Numbered from the stretch's first letter, positions 13,220-24,232 are shown. The stretch: 64,000 bases of DNA from Rhabditoides inermis (GCA_963966185.1 CAWZYM010000075.1:242001-306000); one strand, 5' to 3'. Notes: generated from the sequence alone by a model not told the origin. Translations and numbers: made by a program.

Positions 13220-13450
13220 GACCACTATTTAGCAGTGGTCCCACCATACACGCAGAAACGAGACCGCGTGTCTTCGGATAAACGGCCGGGCTAGCGATCC
13301 GACAATCGCAATTCCCGACCATAACATCCGGATGATGAGAATGCGAAGTGCACATTTTCATCGTTATCCATTCTCCATTTGTGAGTACATATTATACCCA
13401 CGAAGAGTGGACCGTCTGAAAGAGCAGATGATTAACATTGAATCCGACTC
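13220..13450 (+). ncRNA. candidate structured RNA, paralog A
   Basis: Successive hairpins can be drawn: GACCACT/AGTGGTC (13220-13240), ACACGC/GCGTGT (13248-13271), GGCCGGG/CCCGACC with an inner GCGAT/ATCGC (13284-13320), and GATGAGAATG/CATTTTCATC (13334-13362). Single-stranded blocks GGGCTAGC-ATCC, CAATTCCC, TTATCCA and ACCGTCTGAAAGAG recur in paralog B with nearly the same spacing. Stem sequences differ between the copies but pairing is kept, which is the signature expected of a functional RNA. I could not match it to U1-U6, U3, SRP, 7SK, RNase P/MRP, Y RNA, 5S or hammerhead motifs. The strand is assumed; it could be a structured DNA element or part of an intron. Confidence 0.45.
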
Positions 13451-13994
13451 CTAGTAAATCTGCACACCTGCATCCTTCCGCGGATGACTGTGCGAGCTGA
13501 ATTCGCTTTGCAACCATCAACGATGTTCTAAAAATGCAAGTGTTAATGGAATGACTGTACATTTTCTACATACCGTTATGGATACAACTGGGATGTCGCA
13601 TCTTCTCATAAATATATATATAATATGTTCATAATTGTTATCAACATACGAGCAATACCTAAATACAAACAATTAAACTATGATATCCGCCACTGTTCAC
13701 ACCTTTCTCTTGGAAAAGCAATTGCGTCCATTCCAAACGTACAATGACGTCATACGATGAGTGCTGGCTCGCTCTCTGCTACCCACAGAGAGGTTGCCGA
13801 CGTACACGTCATCGGATGATCCATTTAAATATTGTGATGGCTTGTGAATCAGATTGATGCGATTTGAGTTTCTGATTCGCCGAAGCGACTTCATTCCAGA
13901 TAGCGATGAGATACTACCTGAATTCATTGGACTAGAATAATAGATATTAAAGCAATTGTACCTGGTCATGAAATTGCTTCATTCGATACAAAGT
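13451..13994. other. spacer between the two structured elements
   Basis: AT-rich spacer with a TA run at about 13610-13622. A minus-strand open stretch near 13.7-13.97 kb has no convincing start or splice chain. No gene called. Confidence 0.4.
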
Positions 13995-14225
13995 GGAACC
14001 AGATTCCAGTGATGGTTCCCTCTACGGTCATTCCGTGAGAAAGACCGGCTTCGATTCAAATGGGCGGGCTAGCAATCCTTAGGATTACAATTCCCATTCC
14101 AAATGAGTCGACACGAGAGTGCTCTAGAGAGCATCTCGTGGTTATCCACATTCACATCTCCGTGTTGACGAAGATACTTCGTGAATGGGACCGTCTGAAA
14201 GAGAAAACTGATTAAGACGGAGATG
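13995..14225 (+). ncRNA. candidate structured RNA, paralog B
   Basis: Hairpins: GGAACCA/TGGTTCC (13995-14019), CGGTC/GACCG (14025-14047), TGGG/CCCA with an inner AATCC/GGATT (14061-14096), CACGAGA-TGCTCT with its complement and one bulged G (14112-14140), CATTCAC/GTGAATG (14149-14187), CCGTCT/AGACGG (14191-14220). The interval from CTAGC to ACCGTCTG is about 121 nt, against about 120 in paralog A. From the first hairpin to CTAGC is 74 nt, against 71. Primary sequence between the shared blocks is largely different. Confidence 0.47.
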
Positions 14226-14769
14226 CTCTCTCCCACTCACCGACACCATCTACGGGTGCTCTTGACTGACTGGAGCAGTGTGAACAAACAACATGCCGGA
14301 TACGAGTTCTAAAACGGAATGGAGTTTACATAAAATGTACACCTCCTATAATACCTGTGTTCATTCACTTTCTAATTGATGTACCGTGATATTCATGAGA
14401 GATTCATTCATATCAGCTGAAAAAATAAGATCAATATCACCCCTTCTCTCCCTACCGTACCTCTTTAACTACGAGTATCGATTATGGCCTCCTTGCGAAA
14501 GGTGACCGGCCTCCAAAATATGCCAGTAAGATATCTTTTCAGATGTCACTGACATATGTTTCTGGTGGACAGGGGAAACGGACGGGCGATTTTGTTTGGT
14601 ACGATCTGTACAACCAAATCGCACGATGTCCACGGTATACCTATGGCATATGCACGTATAGCGTGTGCACAGTCTGAAACACATGATAAAAGGATAGTCA
14701 TAGGGACGCTTCCCACCATTTAGCATAGCCGCCTAGTGGTTGTTTTTGGTTTGTGGTAGTTGTTGTGCC
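14226..14769. other. no gene seen
   Basis: Contains a GCGATTT...AAATCGC inverted repeat around a GTAC-gatct-GTAC core near 14588-14624, and another GTCTGAAA block near 14671, the same octamer that lies inside both structured elements. No coding exons recognised. Confidence 0.35.
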
Positions 14770-14861
14770 ACTGCCAGTCCAACTCTGGCAGTGCACGGCG
14801 ATTGAAGTCGCCGATCGCCCAATGCAGCCACTGCGACGCTACAGTCACTGCACCGGGCGAC
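14770..14861 (+). ncRNA. compact triple-hairpin segment
   Basis: Three perfect stems follow one another: CACTGCCAG/CTGGCAGTG with a 7-nt loop (14770-14794), GGCGA/TCGCC (14798-14813) and TCGCCC/GGGCGA closing a 34-nt arm (14816-14861). A further TGCCT/AGGCA hairpin follows near 14870. Such dense perfect pairing is unlikely by chance, but no sequence block shared with paralogs A and B could be aligned, so relation and function are open. Confidence 0.35.
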
Positions 14862-15018
14862 CCATCAATGCCTAGAAGGCAGCGGGTTGGACCGCCTTGG
14901 ATCGAGAGAGGTGGACTCTACGTCCGAGGTACTCTGCAACAAGCGGAATGAGGTATAAGAAAACGGCAACGATGCAATACCTCTCTCGTCCAGTAGGTTA
15001 CGCTGGCATGCTTTCTAT

Positions 15019-15019
15019 T

Positions 15020-15063
<44 letters not shown>

Positions 15064-15066
15064 TTT
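15019..15066. repeat. (CTTT)n microsatellite
   Basis: About eleven CTTT units, directly upstream of the first exon proposed for the plus-strand unknown gene. Confidence 0.9.
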
Positions 15067-15082
15067 CATGCCTGAATGCAAT

Positions 15083-16083
15083 AGATGAGATAAGATCCAT
15101 TGTTAGAACACGACTCACCTCCGCTCTTCTTGCGGGTACTTGCATTGTATTTGTATTGTTTTTTTTTGTTTTTTTGTTCCTTCATCGTGTTATCCGGAAG
15201 GCATCGAGCTACCACACAAGATGCCGACCGAACCCCTCCGATGGGATTTTTTTCTTGTTTTTTTTTTAGTTTTGCGTCTTTTATATTTCTTCTCTCCTTT
15301 CTTTTTCTTGCAGCGATGATTCTATTTCTATGTTGTTTTCGTCGTTGCCAAACATCCTGAAACAATCCTGTGACAACTCGATGCTCGATCCCGCTTTTAC
15401 GCACCTTCCGGTAGCGCAGTTTTCGATTTCCTGCTTTCCTTTTCTTCTTCCGAGACTTCCATCAACCTGGATAATCTTCATTCCACATGGAATTATAGTT
15501 TTGCCGTGTGGCTGAGTCACCAACAGTTTTCGTAATACAAGTGACAAGTACCGACGGTACATGTCATTTGACTTGGACTCTTTTTATTCTCATTCCGTGT
15601 ATACTAATATAGTGGGCCCGCAAACGAGTTCCACTTTTTCACGAGAAGCATTAGGGTGGTTAGACAACGATCAGAACCCGTTGGATGACGTTTTCAATTG
15701 AAAAAAAATTTCGTGGGTAGCCAAGAAGGAACCCGCGAATCGCAGTTTACTATGCGAGAGCGATACCACTACGCCACGTGGTCATGCGAGGAGAACAGTG
15801 GAGTAGAGATATGAACAGCAAAACCAAGTCTGGTGTACATTTCGTTCAGTATACGGTATGTTCAAAACCCACGATAATGTTTTCAACGAAAAATCCTGAG
15901 CTAAGTGCGAGTCTATTATACTAATGCGCTCGAGACAGACTCGAGCGCAAACTCGCGTCGCGTCGTGTCCCCCAAATTAATATGAAAATACTCACTTGTC
16001 TCCTTGTAGATTCGTCAGTGGCGAGACGAGGATGAGGTACTCCGATCGACTGCAACTGTTGCCTCTGGATCTGCAACGTGGTG

Positions 16084-16157
<74 letters not shown>

Positions 16158-17541
16158 CTCTCTCTCCATACCTCAATTCGTCCATTTCAGGATCTAGTCT
16201 TCTCGATAGGGCGACCTGGTACGCAGTGCCCTCTGCCGCTCTCTCACAGGTTGATGAGAGTGGGTGGGGGGTGGCAGAGGACACGGAGAATGGATAGGGA
16301 GGGCGACACGACAGCGGCTCGCACGAGGTGCCTGTTACTGAAACACTTATCTTTTCCTCTCCTCCTCTCCCTCTTTCTCTCACCTTTTACAATTCATTCG
16401 TAGTGTTCTATTTTCCGCGATCCAGCAATGTTCACACAACAGTCTAAAGTGTAGTTTGAGAGTGATGATTGGAACAGCAATAGTACCTCGTGTGTTGATG
16501 GACCGTCGTGCCGTGGGAGGGCTTGAGACTTATGTCTTTCGCGCAATGCGCGGTCCGAAACCAATCACTCCCGAACAAGCGCCGAATGCGAGAAGTCACC
16601 GAATAGCGAGTTCGGACCCCTGCAATCACTCGTTCATCTCTCCCCGATCCCCCCCCCCGCACACACCTTTCTCTATATTCGTATAGCGCGTGGGGCTGTC
16701 AGGCATAGAGAGTGAGAAATGGCTTGACTGTTTCCTGTAATTGGACGCTTGTCTCATCGACTGTCCCCCTCTCACCCACCTCTGTATGCCTGCATGTGGC
16801 CTTCTTGCTTCATCCGTCTCCTTCCAGGTTCTTCCGATCCGAGGGACGCGCGATCCGCACACTGCGCCGGCTCCTCCTACAGCAGCTCTCGTGTCCTCCG
16901 CGTGTATCATCCAGGTATCTGGAACCATGTTTCTCTCTCAATCGCATATTATCACCCCCTCCCCCCTTTGTCTCCACTACCCCACTCCCTTCCTCTCGCC
17001 TACGCACCTCACAGTACTTGTGCTACGCCTGTATTTCTTCGCGTGTGTCCTCTCCTCTCCCTATCTCCTTATACTTGCATGTGGCCCGCAAACGAGTTCC
17101 ACTTTTTCACGAGAAGCATTAGGGTGGTTAGACAACGATCAGAACCCGTTGGATGACGTTTTCAATTGAAAAAAAATTGCGTGGGTAGCCAAGAACGAAC
17201 CCGCGAATCGCAGTTTACTATGCGAGAGCGATACCACTACGCCACGTGGTCATGCGAGGAGAACAGTGGAGTAGAGATATGAACAGCAAAACCAAGTCTG
17301 GTGTACATTTCGTTCAGTATACGGTATGTTCAAAACCCACGATAATGTTTTCAACGAAAAATCCTGAGCTAAGTGCGAGTCTATTATACTAATGCGCTCG
17401 AGACTCGAGCGCAAACTCGCGTCGTGTCCCCAAATTAATATGAAAATACTCACTTGTCTCCTTGTAGATTCGTCAGTGGCGAGACGAGGATGAGGTACTC
17501 CGATCGACTGCAACTGTTGCCTCTGGATCTGCAACGTGGTG

Positions 17542-17597
<56 letters not shown>

Positions 17598-18842
17598 CTC
17601 TCTCTCCATACCTCAATTCGTCCATTTCAGGATCTAGTCTTCTCGATAGGGCGACCTGGTACGCAGTGCCCTCTGCCGCTCTCTCACAGGTTGATGAGAG
17701 TGGGTGGGGGGTGGCAGAGGACACGGAGAATGGATAGGGAGGGCGACACGACAGCGGCTCGCACGAGGTGCCTGTTACTGAAACACTTATCTTTTCCTCT
17801 CCTCCTCTCCCTCTTTCTCTCACCTTTTACAATTCATTCGTAGTGTTCTATTTTCCGCGATCCAGCAATGTTCACACAACAGTCTAAAGTGTAGTTTGAG
17901 AGTGATGATTGGAACAGCAATAGTACCTCGTGTGTTGATGGACCGTCGTGCCGTGGGAGGGCTTGAGACTTATGTCTTTCGCGCAATGCGCGGTCCGAAA
18001 CCAATCACTCCCGAACAAGCGCCGAATGCGAGAAGTCACCGAATAGCGAGTTCGGACCCCTGCAATCACTCGTTCATCTCTCCCCGATCCCCCCCCCCCC
18101 GCACACACCTTTCTCTATATTCGTATAGCGCGTGGGGCTGTCAGGCATAGAGAGTGAGAAATGGCTTGACTGTTTCCTGTAATTGGACGCTTGTCTCATC
18201 GACTGTCCCCCTCTCACCCACCTCTGTATGCCTGCATGTGGCCTTCTTGCTTCATCCGTCTCCTTCCAGGTTCTTCCGATCCGAGGGACGCGCGATCCGC
18301 ACACTGCGCCGGCTCCTCCTACAGCAGCTCTCGTGTCCTCCGCGTGTATCATCCAGGTATCTGGAACCATGTTTCTCTCTCAATCTCATATTATCACCCC
18401 CTCCCCCCTTTGTCTCCACTACCCCACTCCCTTCCTCTCGCCTACGCACCTCACAGTACTTGTGCTACGCCTGTATTTCTTCGCGTGTGTCCTCTCCTCT
18501 CCCTATCTCCTTATACTCGCATGTGCTTGTGTAGGCGACATCGCTTGGGTAGCCTAGGGCGGGCGACCCGGGATGCTCGGCTTGCGACTGCGAAGAGCAA
18601 TCTGCCCCTCCCCTGCGGAGTGGCTCTGACAGGTGATCGGTCTCTGAAACAACCCCATCTTTATTGCTGTCTCGCTCCCTCCCTATCTCGTATCCCCTTC
18701 CCACCGTGTATCGCTGTATCCTCGATACAGCCTCCTATGACTACTTCTGTATAGGCAGTTGTTCAGATGCGGCGATCAGTCAATCGATCGAGCTGGCAGG
18801 CTGAGGGTAGACGGATCGAATTGCGAGTGTCAGACTTCTGAA
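15083..18842 (+). CDS. multi-exon gene of unknown function, with duplicated exons
   Basis: Short open exons with fitting splice sites can be chained on the plus strand: EIRSIVRTRLTSALLA, IELPHKMPTEPLRWDFF, SMLFSSLPNILKQSC..., SINLDNLHSTWNYSFAVWL..., then FVSGETRMRYSDRLQLLPLD (16012), SSLLDRATWYAVPSAALSQ (about 16191) and VLPIRGTRDPHTAPA... (about 16829). The joins from the SMLFSS exon onward keep phase 2, 1, 0, 0. The join before it is unresolved because no GT donor of the right phase is visible. The last three exons lie inside a tandem duplication and recur at 17.47, 17.63 and 18.27 kb. A possible end is an exon containing VVQMRRSVNRSSWQAEGRR with TGA near 18838. I recognise no family. Start, end and even single-gene status are uncertain. 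Confidence 0.45.
15606..15930 (-). mobile_element. tRNA-derived SINE-like repeat, copy 3
   Basis: Minus strand has GACCACGTGGCGTAGTGG and an altered B box (GGGTTCCTTCTTGG). The left border on the plus strand is GTGGGCCCGCAAACGAG. It lies in the intron ahead of the FVSGETR exon and was carried along in the tandem duplication. Confidence 0.75.
15621..18525. repeat. 1.45-kb tandem segmental duplication
   Basis: 15621-17088 and 17089-18525 are near identical, with an offset of about 1440-1468 bp. Differences are mainly microsatellite length (the CT/CTTT tract is shorter in copy 2), an eight-base C run against ten, and a small deletion near 15930/17400. Each copy holds one SINE and three putative exons. 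The breakpoint lies in ATACTTGCATGTGG/CCCGCAAACG. High identity implies a recent event. Confidence 0.95.
17081..17395 (-). mobile_element. tRNA-derived SINE-like repeat, copy 4
   Basis: Copy of the 15.6-kb SINE produced by the tandem duplication. It begins exactly at the duplication junction (GTGGCCCGCAAACGAG). Confidence 0.78.
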
Positions 18843-18852
18843 AGGTGGACAG

Positions 18853-19062
18853 TCTCTCTCTCTCTCCCTCCCTCCCTCCCTCCCTCCCTCCCTCCCTCCC
18901 TCCCTCCCTCCCTCTCTCTCTCCCTCCCTCTCTCCCTCCCTCCCTCCCTCCCTCCCTCCCTCCCTCCCTCCCTTCCTCCCTCCCTCCCTCCCTCCCTCCC
19001 TCCCTCCCTCCCTCCCTCCCTCCCTCCCTCCCTATCCTCTCCCTCTCCCTCTCGCTATCGCT
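18853..19062. repeat. (CCCT)n microsatellite
   Basis: About 200 bp of CCCT/CTCT units with few interruptions, inside the plus-strand unit. Confidence 0.95.
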
Positions 19063-19093
19063 ATCGTCCCCACCTGAATATGTGTGTTGCACT

Positions 19094-19281
19094 GCGTGAA
19101 TGTGTTGTAGGCACCCGACTCGTCTCCCTTGCTGTCGTCTTCTGGAGGCTTCTCTCCGTCTTCACTACATCCGCACAGATCGGCAAAGCGGTCAGTGACT
19201 TTCTCCCTTTCTTCTTTAGTCCAATCCTCACACGAGTTCCGTTCGAGTTAGTACTGAAAGATGGTTGGACTCGGTATCTCC

Positions 19282-19330
<49 letters not shown>

Positions 19331-20340
19331 ATTCCATCTCTCCCTCCACCTTGTTTCTTATCCTTATCCGACTGTCTCCTTCCAGATGGCGATTGCTGTG
19401 TGTGCATGTGTGCGGGCGACTGAGTCGATGAACGGGTCAGGCAGGCAGGACAGGGGGCGGGACCTCCTCCAATCAACACTAGGCGAGTCGAGTCTCCAAC
19501 AACTGGAACGAAGGCATTCCCCCCTCCCCCCTCTCTCTCTCTCTCTCTCTCTCTCCTTTCCACCTCTCTCTCCCTCTCCTTTTTCATCTCTTCTCACCCT
19601 TCTCTTCATTTCCATCATCCACTCACCTCTATGTTGTATGCCCTCCATCTGTCTGTCTGGCTTCTGTTCCCTTGTCATCCGCCACATTCAACAGCTTACT
19701 TCTTTCTCTTCTCCTCCAGTCGACTCACACGAGACTCGTGCAGTATATTCTGACAGATTACACTATGTCTCCATCTTCTCCCTCCCACTCTCTCACTTAT
19801 CTATTCCATGTACGCATCTAGAGTCTCCCACGCAGGTCCAACAAAGCGGGCACAAGAGGCGTGGGCGTGACTCGAGGCAGTCTGGAAGGCAATAGAGGTG
19901 AGTGCTTCCCCTTTGCCCATCCTACCGTACCTGACAACAGACTCCTTCATCTTCCTTGTGATGCACGAGTGTGCGAGGGGCAGAGGACGCAGGAGAGTGA
20001 GGCAGTCCGGCCGACCGTCGGGGCCGAGAGTGGAATGGACGGCCGGACACCCACCACTGCGGGCCATCTGCAGCGACGAGGTGAGTCTGCAAGGGGATGG
20101 GTGGGAGGAGGAGTGAGATACTCACGTCTGAGTGCCGAGAGTGTTCCCTCGTGATGCGTGCGATGCGGCCGACCGGTCGAGGAGCAGTAGTAGAGGGGTC
20201 GACCGGAAGCAGAGGCAGCGGAGAGGAGTGAGTGGCGCTGGCGAGTGCTCGCACCGAGTCGGCTTGCCTCCCTTTCACCCGTCGGGGCAGCAGAGTAGAG
20301 TGGGTGGGTGGGGAAGCAAGCGTCATCGGGAGGGTGAGCT
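19094..20340 (+). CDS. further plus-strand exons, unknown product (weak)
   Basis: Open, spliceable segments include RLVSLAVVFWRLLSVF (19.1 kb), RDLLQSTLGESSLQQLERR (19.46-19.52 kb), KAGTRGVGVTRGSLEG (19.84-19.89 kb), a segment containing SGMDGRTPTTAGHLQRR (19.97-20.08 kb) and MRAMRPTGRGAVVEGS ending in TGA at about 20.23 kb. Donor GTGAGT sites follow several of them. Whether they continue the gene at 15.1 kb or form a second one is not decided by phase. GC-rich, low-complexity composition makes false exons likely. Confidence 0.3.
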
Positions 20341-20381
20341 AGAAGGAGATCATGAGAGATTCGGGAGGGTGAGCTAGAAGG

Positions 20382-20425
<44 letters not shown>

Positions 20426-20585
20426 CCACCTGGTGAGTTGTTAGTAGTCCGATTCCGCGTGCTCCGTTCCCACCCGTCGTGGAGCAGAGTAGAATGGGTG
20501 GTTGGGAGCAGCATCATCGGAGTCAGTAGACGAGTAGCGACTGCGAGCAGCGAGTGCGAGACGCTTGTGAGTGCTAGAAGGGGTG

Positions 20586-20630
<45 letters not shown>

Positions 20631-20830
20631 CCACCTGGTGAGTTGTTAGTAGTCCGATTCCGCGTGCTCCGTTCCCACCCGTCGGGGGAGCAGAGTAGAA
20701 TGGGTGGTTGGGAGCAGCATCATCGGAGTCGAGTAGACGAGTAGCGACTGCGAGCAGCGAGTGCGAGACGCTGGTGAGTGCTAGAAGGGGTGGATGAGAG
20801 AGAGGGGGGGGGACCCACCGTATGAGTTAG
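20255..20830. repeat. 206-bp tandem repeat with (GA)n
   Basis: The block from GACCCCACCTGGTGAGTTG (20421) recurs at 20627. Each unit ends in a GA microsatellite (20388-20422, 20590-20629; degenerate near 20800). A diverged first copy starts near 20255. Each unit carries an exon-like stretch flanked by TAG and GTGG, so exon duplication is possible. Confidence 0.85.
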
Positions 20831-21012
20831 TCAGTCCGTGTCAGGTGAAGTCGTGCTGTCGAGGGCAGCAGTTGGAGGAGCGACGACGACACCTTCCACG
20901 GGCACAGCGAGTAGGGGCGAGTGTGAGACGAGACGACAACCGAGGGCACAGCCTAGGTAAGTAATGTAAGTTCACCCTTCTGAGCCAATGTTGTTGATTA
21001 CTCCTTATTTGC

Positions 21013-21018
21013 AATAAA
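21013..21018 (+). terminator. poly(A) signal AATAAA
   Basis: An AATAAA downstream of the last plus-strand exon-like segments and ahead of the convergent minus-strand gene. Plausible 3' end of the plus-strand unit. Confidence 0.35.
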
Positions 21019-21474
21019 GTTATTACGAAATGCGTGTTGTGTTGATTGAGAGTGGAAAGGGTAGTGTACTTCCCGGGGCTAGGCCCATATCTAGACTTCC
21101 AGGTACCATCACTGCCCCGGCTATAGGGACGCGCGCGGGAGAGAGAATGGGGTGAGTGCATCTTTGACTATTTCCCTTTGATTGTTGTCTTGTGATATCC
21201 ATGCGTTTTTTTGTGTGGGTGTCTACGGGGTGGGTAGCGCGACGTTGGGTGCGCGTTTCCTTGTTCTACTACTCTACTGCGATTATGTGCTGATTTGTAC
21301 CATAGCGGCTTGTGTGATTGTTTATAAGTAGCATATACTGGTTCGGTTTTCCTCCCCTATTTTACTTTCTTTTGTAAACCCAAGAAGTGTTCTTGCAAGG
21401 TTTTTCGCCCTCGTGTTGATTGGATATAGTGGACGTGACTGCTACCCTCCCTCTCCTCCCCTGTCTACCGTACC
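21019..21474. other. convergent intergenic spacer
   Basis: No exon chain. It separates the 3' ends of the plus-strand unit and the minus-strand 433-aa gene. GGTACGGTAG directly follows the stop codon of the latter and could be a donor in its 3' UTR. Confidence 0.4.
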
Positions 21475-23336
21475 TCAGAAGGCGGCTTCGTAGGCTGCGA
21501 CGCGGGCGATGTTGCTCCGAGCCTTGATGGCAGCTGCGCGGCGAGGACGGCCCGCACCTGCCCCAGCCACCACAGGCCCATCTACCACGTCTCCGGCCGC
21601 CTTCTCGAACTGCTGGTGCAGGTCCTTGACGAGGTTGCCGATGAACTGCTTGACCTCGTCGACCTCGTCGGCGGAGAGGACAGAGAGCGGGTGGAAGATC
21701 TGTAAGGAGTGGATGAGTGGGTGCGGGGAGGGAGGCAGGCTCACCTCACTCGCCAACAGGATGAGGTCGGCCGACGCGGCGAGCAGCTGAAATGGCGAGT
21801 GTGGGGAGGGAGGGGGAGGGACGCACCTTGGACAGAGTGCCCATCTGCCTCTCCGAGTGGCCCCTGCAGACGATGTCGTCGTAGCCCGCCCGCATCTTGT
21901 TGACGAGGCGCATCAGTTGCGCCGTCTGCCGCTTGTGCGCGCGCCACCTAAACACCACCATTCTCTCCCTCTCCTCTCTCCCACCTCCCTCTCCCTCTTT
22001 CTCTCCCCTCCCCTCTCCCCTTCACTCCCCCTCCCCACTCACTGCAGCTGGTCGCAGAGCTGCATGGCGTCCTGGGCGGAGTAGTGGACGCGCGTCTTGT
22101 ACTGGGCCTCCTGCCCCCACCTCCTCAGGCTCCATCCCTCCGGCTCGTCGGCCAACGACGAGTCGAGCGACGGGGAGCGGGCGGTGCGCGCAGAGGGGGA
22201 GGACGAGGCGCGCGACTGTCCGGAAGGAGGGACGGGGTCAAGGGTGGCGGCCAGCGTGTCCGACAAGCCCTGCGCATGTCCGGAACCCGTGGTGCTGAGG
22301 CTGACAGGGGCACCGGGGAGGGGGATGTGAAGCGACAAGCCACCGGGCGACGCGGCTGCGTCATGACGACGCGGGGGCGGGGTGACGGTGGAGGCAGAGT
22401 CGATGCGGTAGCTCCTGACGGGGGACGAGTAGTCGGAGGGGGTCCTGGCGTCGATGAAGCGAGTGGAGGAGAAGGAGGCGTCTGGGTGGGGCGACAGCGC
22501 CGTGCGGGTCGACGACATCGGAGACAGCCCGGCCAGCAGAGGCTGCAATTCATCCCGTTACTCACGATCCTTCCATCGACATGCGCTCTCGCTTCTAATG
22601 CCTCGTGTCGCGATTTCAATTCGCGCCATATGCAATTTTTTGCCAAATCATAAACGGAAGAGAATGGGACTCACATTGGCGACGATGGTGGGGTCGAGGG
22701 GGGCGGGGGAAGCAGGCGCGGGAGGGGCAGCCAAGGCAGCGAGCGCCGAGGCGGCAGCACGCGGCCGGGCGCGCGGACGGCCGCGAGGCTCCTCCATCCT
22801 CTACATTCAATCAATAATTCCTCTCTCTCCCCTCTCCCCTCTCCCCTCTCCCCTCTCTCCTCTCTTCCACCTCCCTCCCTCTCTCTCCCCCTCTCTCTCC
22901 CTACCTCCGTCGAGTCGTGTCCGCTCCGGCGGGTGCGGGGGTCTCCGTAGGGGCGGAAGAGGTCGGAGTGCGATCGCCGCGGAGAGCGCATCGCACCGGC
23001 CGACGAGGTGGGCGAGGGATCGACCTACAAGGGCAATGCTCTCTCCCTCTCTCTCTCCCTCTCTTTCCCTCCCTCCCTCCCTCCTCTCCCTCTCTCCCCT
23101 CTCGCACCCACCATCAGGTCGAGTCCACTCGTGCCGGTGTTGTTGGCAGAGGGGTTGTCCTGGCGGCGCGCTCCCAACCCCGGATAGGGGTGGAAGCGGC
23201 TACTGCCACGCGAGGACGGGGGCGAGGAACGAGAAGGGCCCGAGGGCGCCGAGTCGTCCTGCAATCGATCGATAATCAATCGATATCCAGTCGATATCTT
23301 CAAACAGGCGCATACCTTGCGAGCATGTGCATCCAT
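21475..23336 (-). CDS. uncharacterised protein, disordered N-terminus and helical C-terminal domain
   Basis: Eight exons join without a phase conflict from ATG at 23336 to TGA at 21475, giving about 433 aa. Residues 1-300 are rich in Ser, Pro, Arg and Ala (for example SRSSPPSSRGSSRFHPYP) and look disordered, with many possible phosphorylation sites. The last ~130 residues are hydrophobic and helical: YSAQDAMQLCDQLQWRAHKR, AQLMRLVNKMRAGYDDIVC, LLAASADLILLASEIF, DEVDEVKQFIGNLVKDLHQQ. It ends ARVAAYEAAF. This looks like a helical-bundle interaction domain; I could not assign it to FAT, GIT, ENTH or talin-type families. Introns carry CT/GA microsatellites. Confidence 0.75.
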
Positions 23337-23381
23337 ATTGACAGCAGATGACAGCGCGGCAACTGAAAAGGTTGATGTATT

Positions 23382-23501
23382 AGGTGCGGATTACTGTGGA
23401 AGGTACTGGTTACTGTATCAGGTACGGCATACTGTATTAGACTCGAATTACTGTAGTAGATACGGATTGCTGTAGTAGATACGGATTACTGTAGTTATTG
23501 A
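23382..23501. repeat. ~20-bp degenerate minisatellite
   Basis: Six imperfect units of the type AGATACGGATTACTGTAGT just upstream of the minus-strand gene start. Confidence 0.8.
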
Positions 23502-24192
23502 TTGCTCAACACGCGAGAACACAGAGACACGACCATCCACCCACCTTGTTTGTTGCTGGAATGACGAGAAAAGTCACGCGCGCTCACACGTTGGCATATG
23601 CAAATCAAGGCTGGCGCGCGCGTTCTCTGATCACACACACTCTCTCTCTCCCTCGGCCATTGCCTCTACAATAGCGCCTCGTGTTGTCGGCGTTGATGTT
23701 GTACTGCTCATAGGATGGGTACAATACAATACAATACAATACAATGCATTATGTTGATTATGATTGTTTCATCGACACAATGCGTTTTGTGCAATATGCA
23801 AGTGCGCCTATGGGCCGTCTGCATTGGAGAGGTTCTTGCATTTATATTTTGTTTTGCTCGTGCTTCTTGATCACGTCTACTTCTGTGAGAGATAGATTCT
23901 CAATGATACCAGTCGGAGCTACCGCTCTTTCTCCTGGTTATTGTGGGCGGGCGGGGCATAAACAGTTCAAACCCGGCGCGCATCACATGCTGGTGTCGAC
24001 TTGGATAAATGAAGGGATAGGATGACAGTTACCGTGTTCCGTCACTTACAGAAAGACAGACGGATAGTGCATTTTCTATATAAGGATCAGGATGTTCAGC
24101 GATTTCTTACCTGCGCTTTCTCCCCCAACCACCCGTTTTTGCCACCTTCTGCTTTGCGTATTGGTCTCTTCACTGTTACATCCATCTCCCTC

Positions 24193-24232
<40 letters not shown>

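Noticed and set aside
13411..13430. Hammerhead ribozyme core in CCGTCTGAAAGAG
   Set aside because: CUGAUGA and the separate GAAA core are not both present in order.
18853..19062. Long SLPPSLPP-type open frame
   Set aside because: Direct translation of a CCCT microsatellite.
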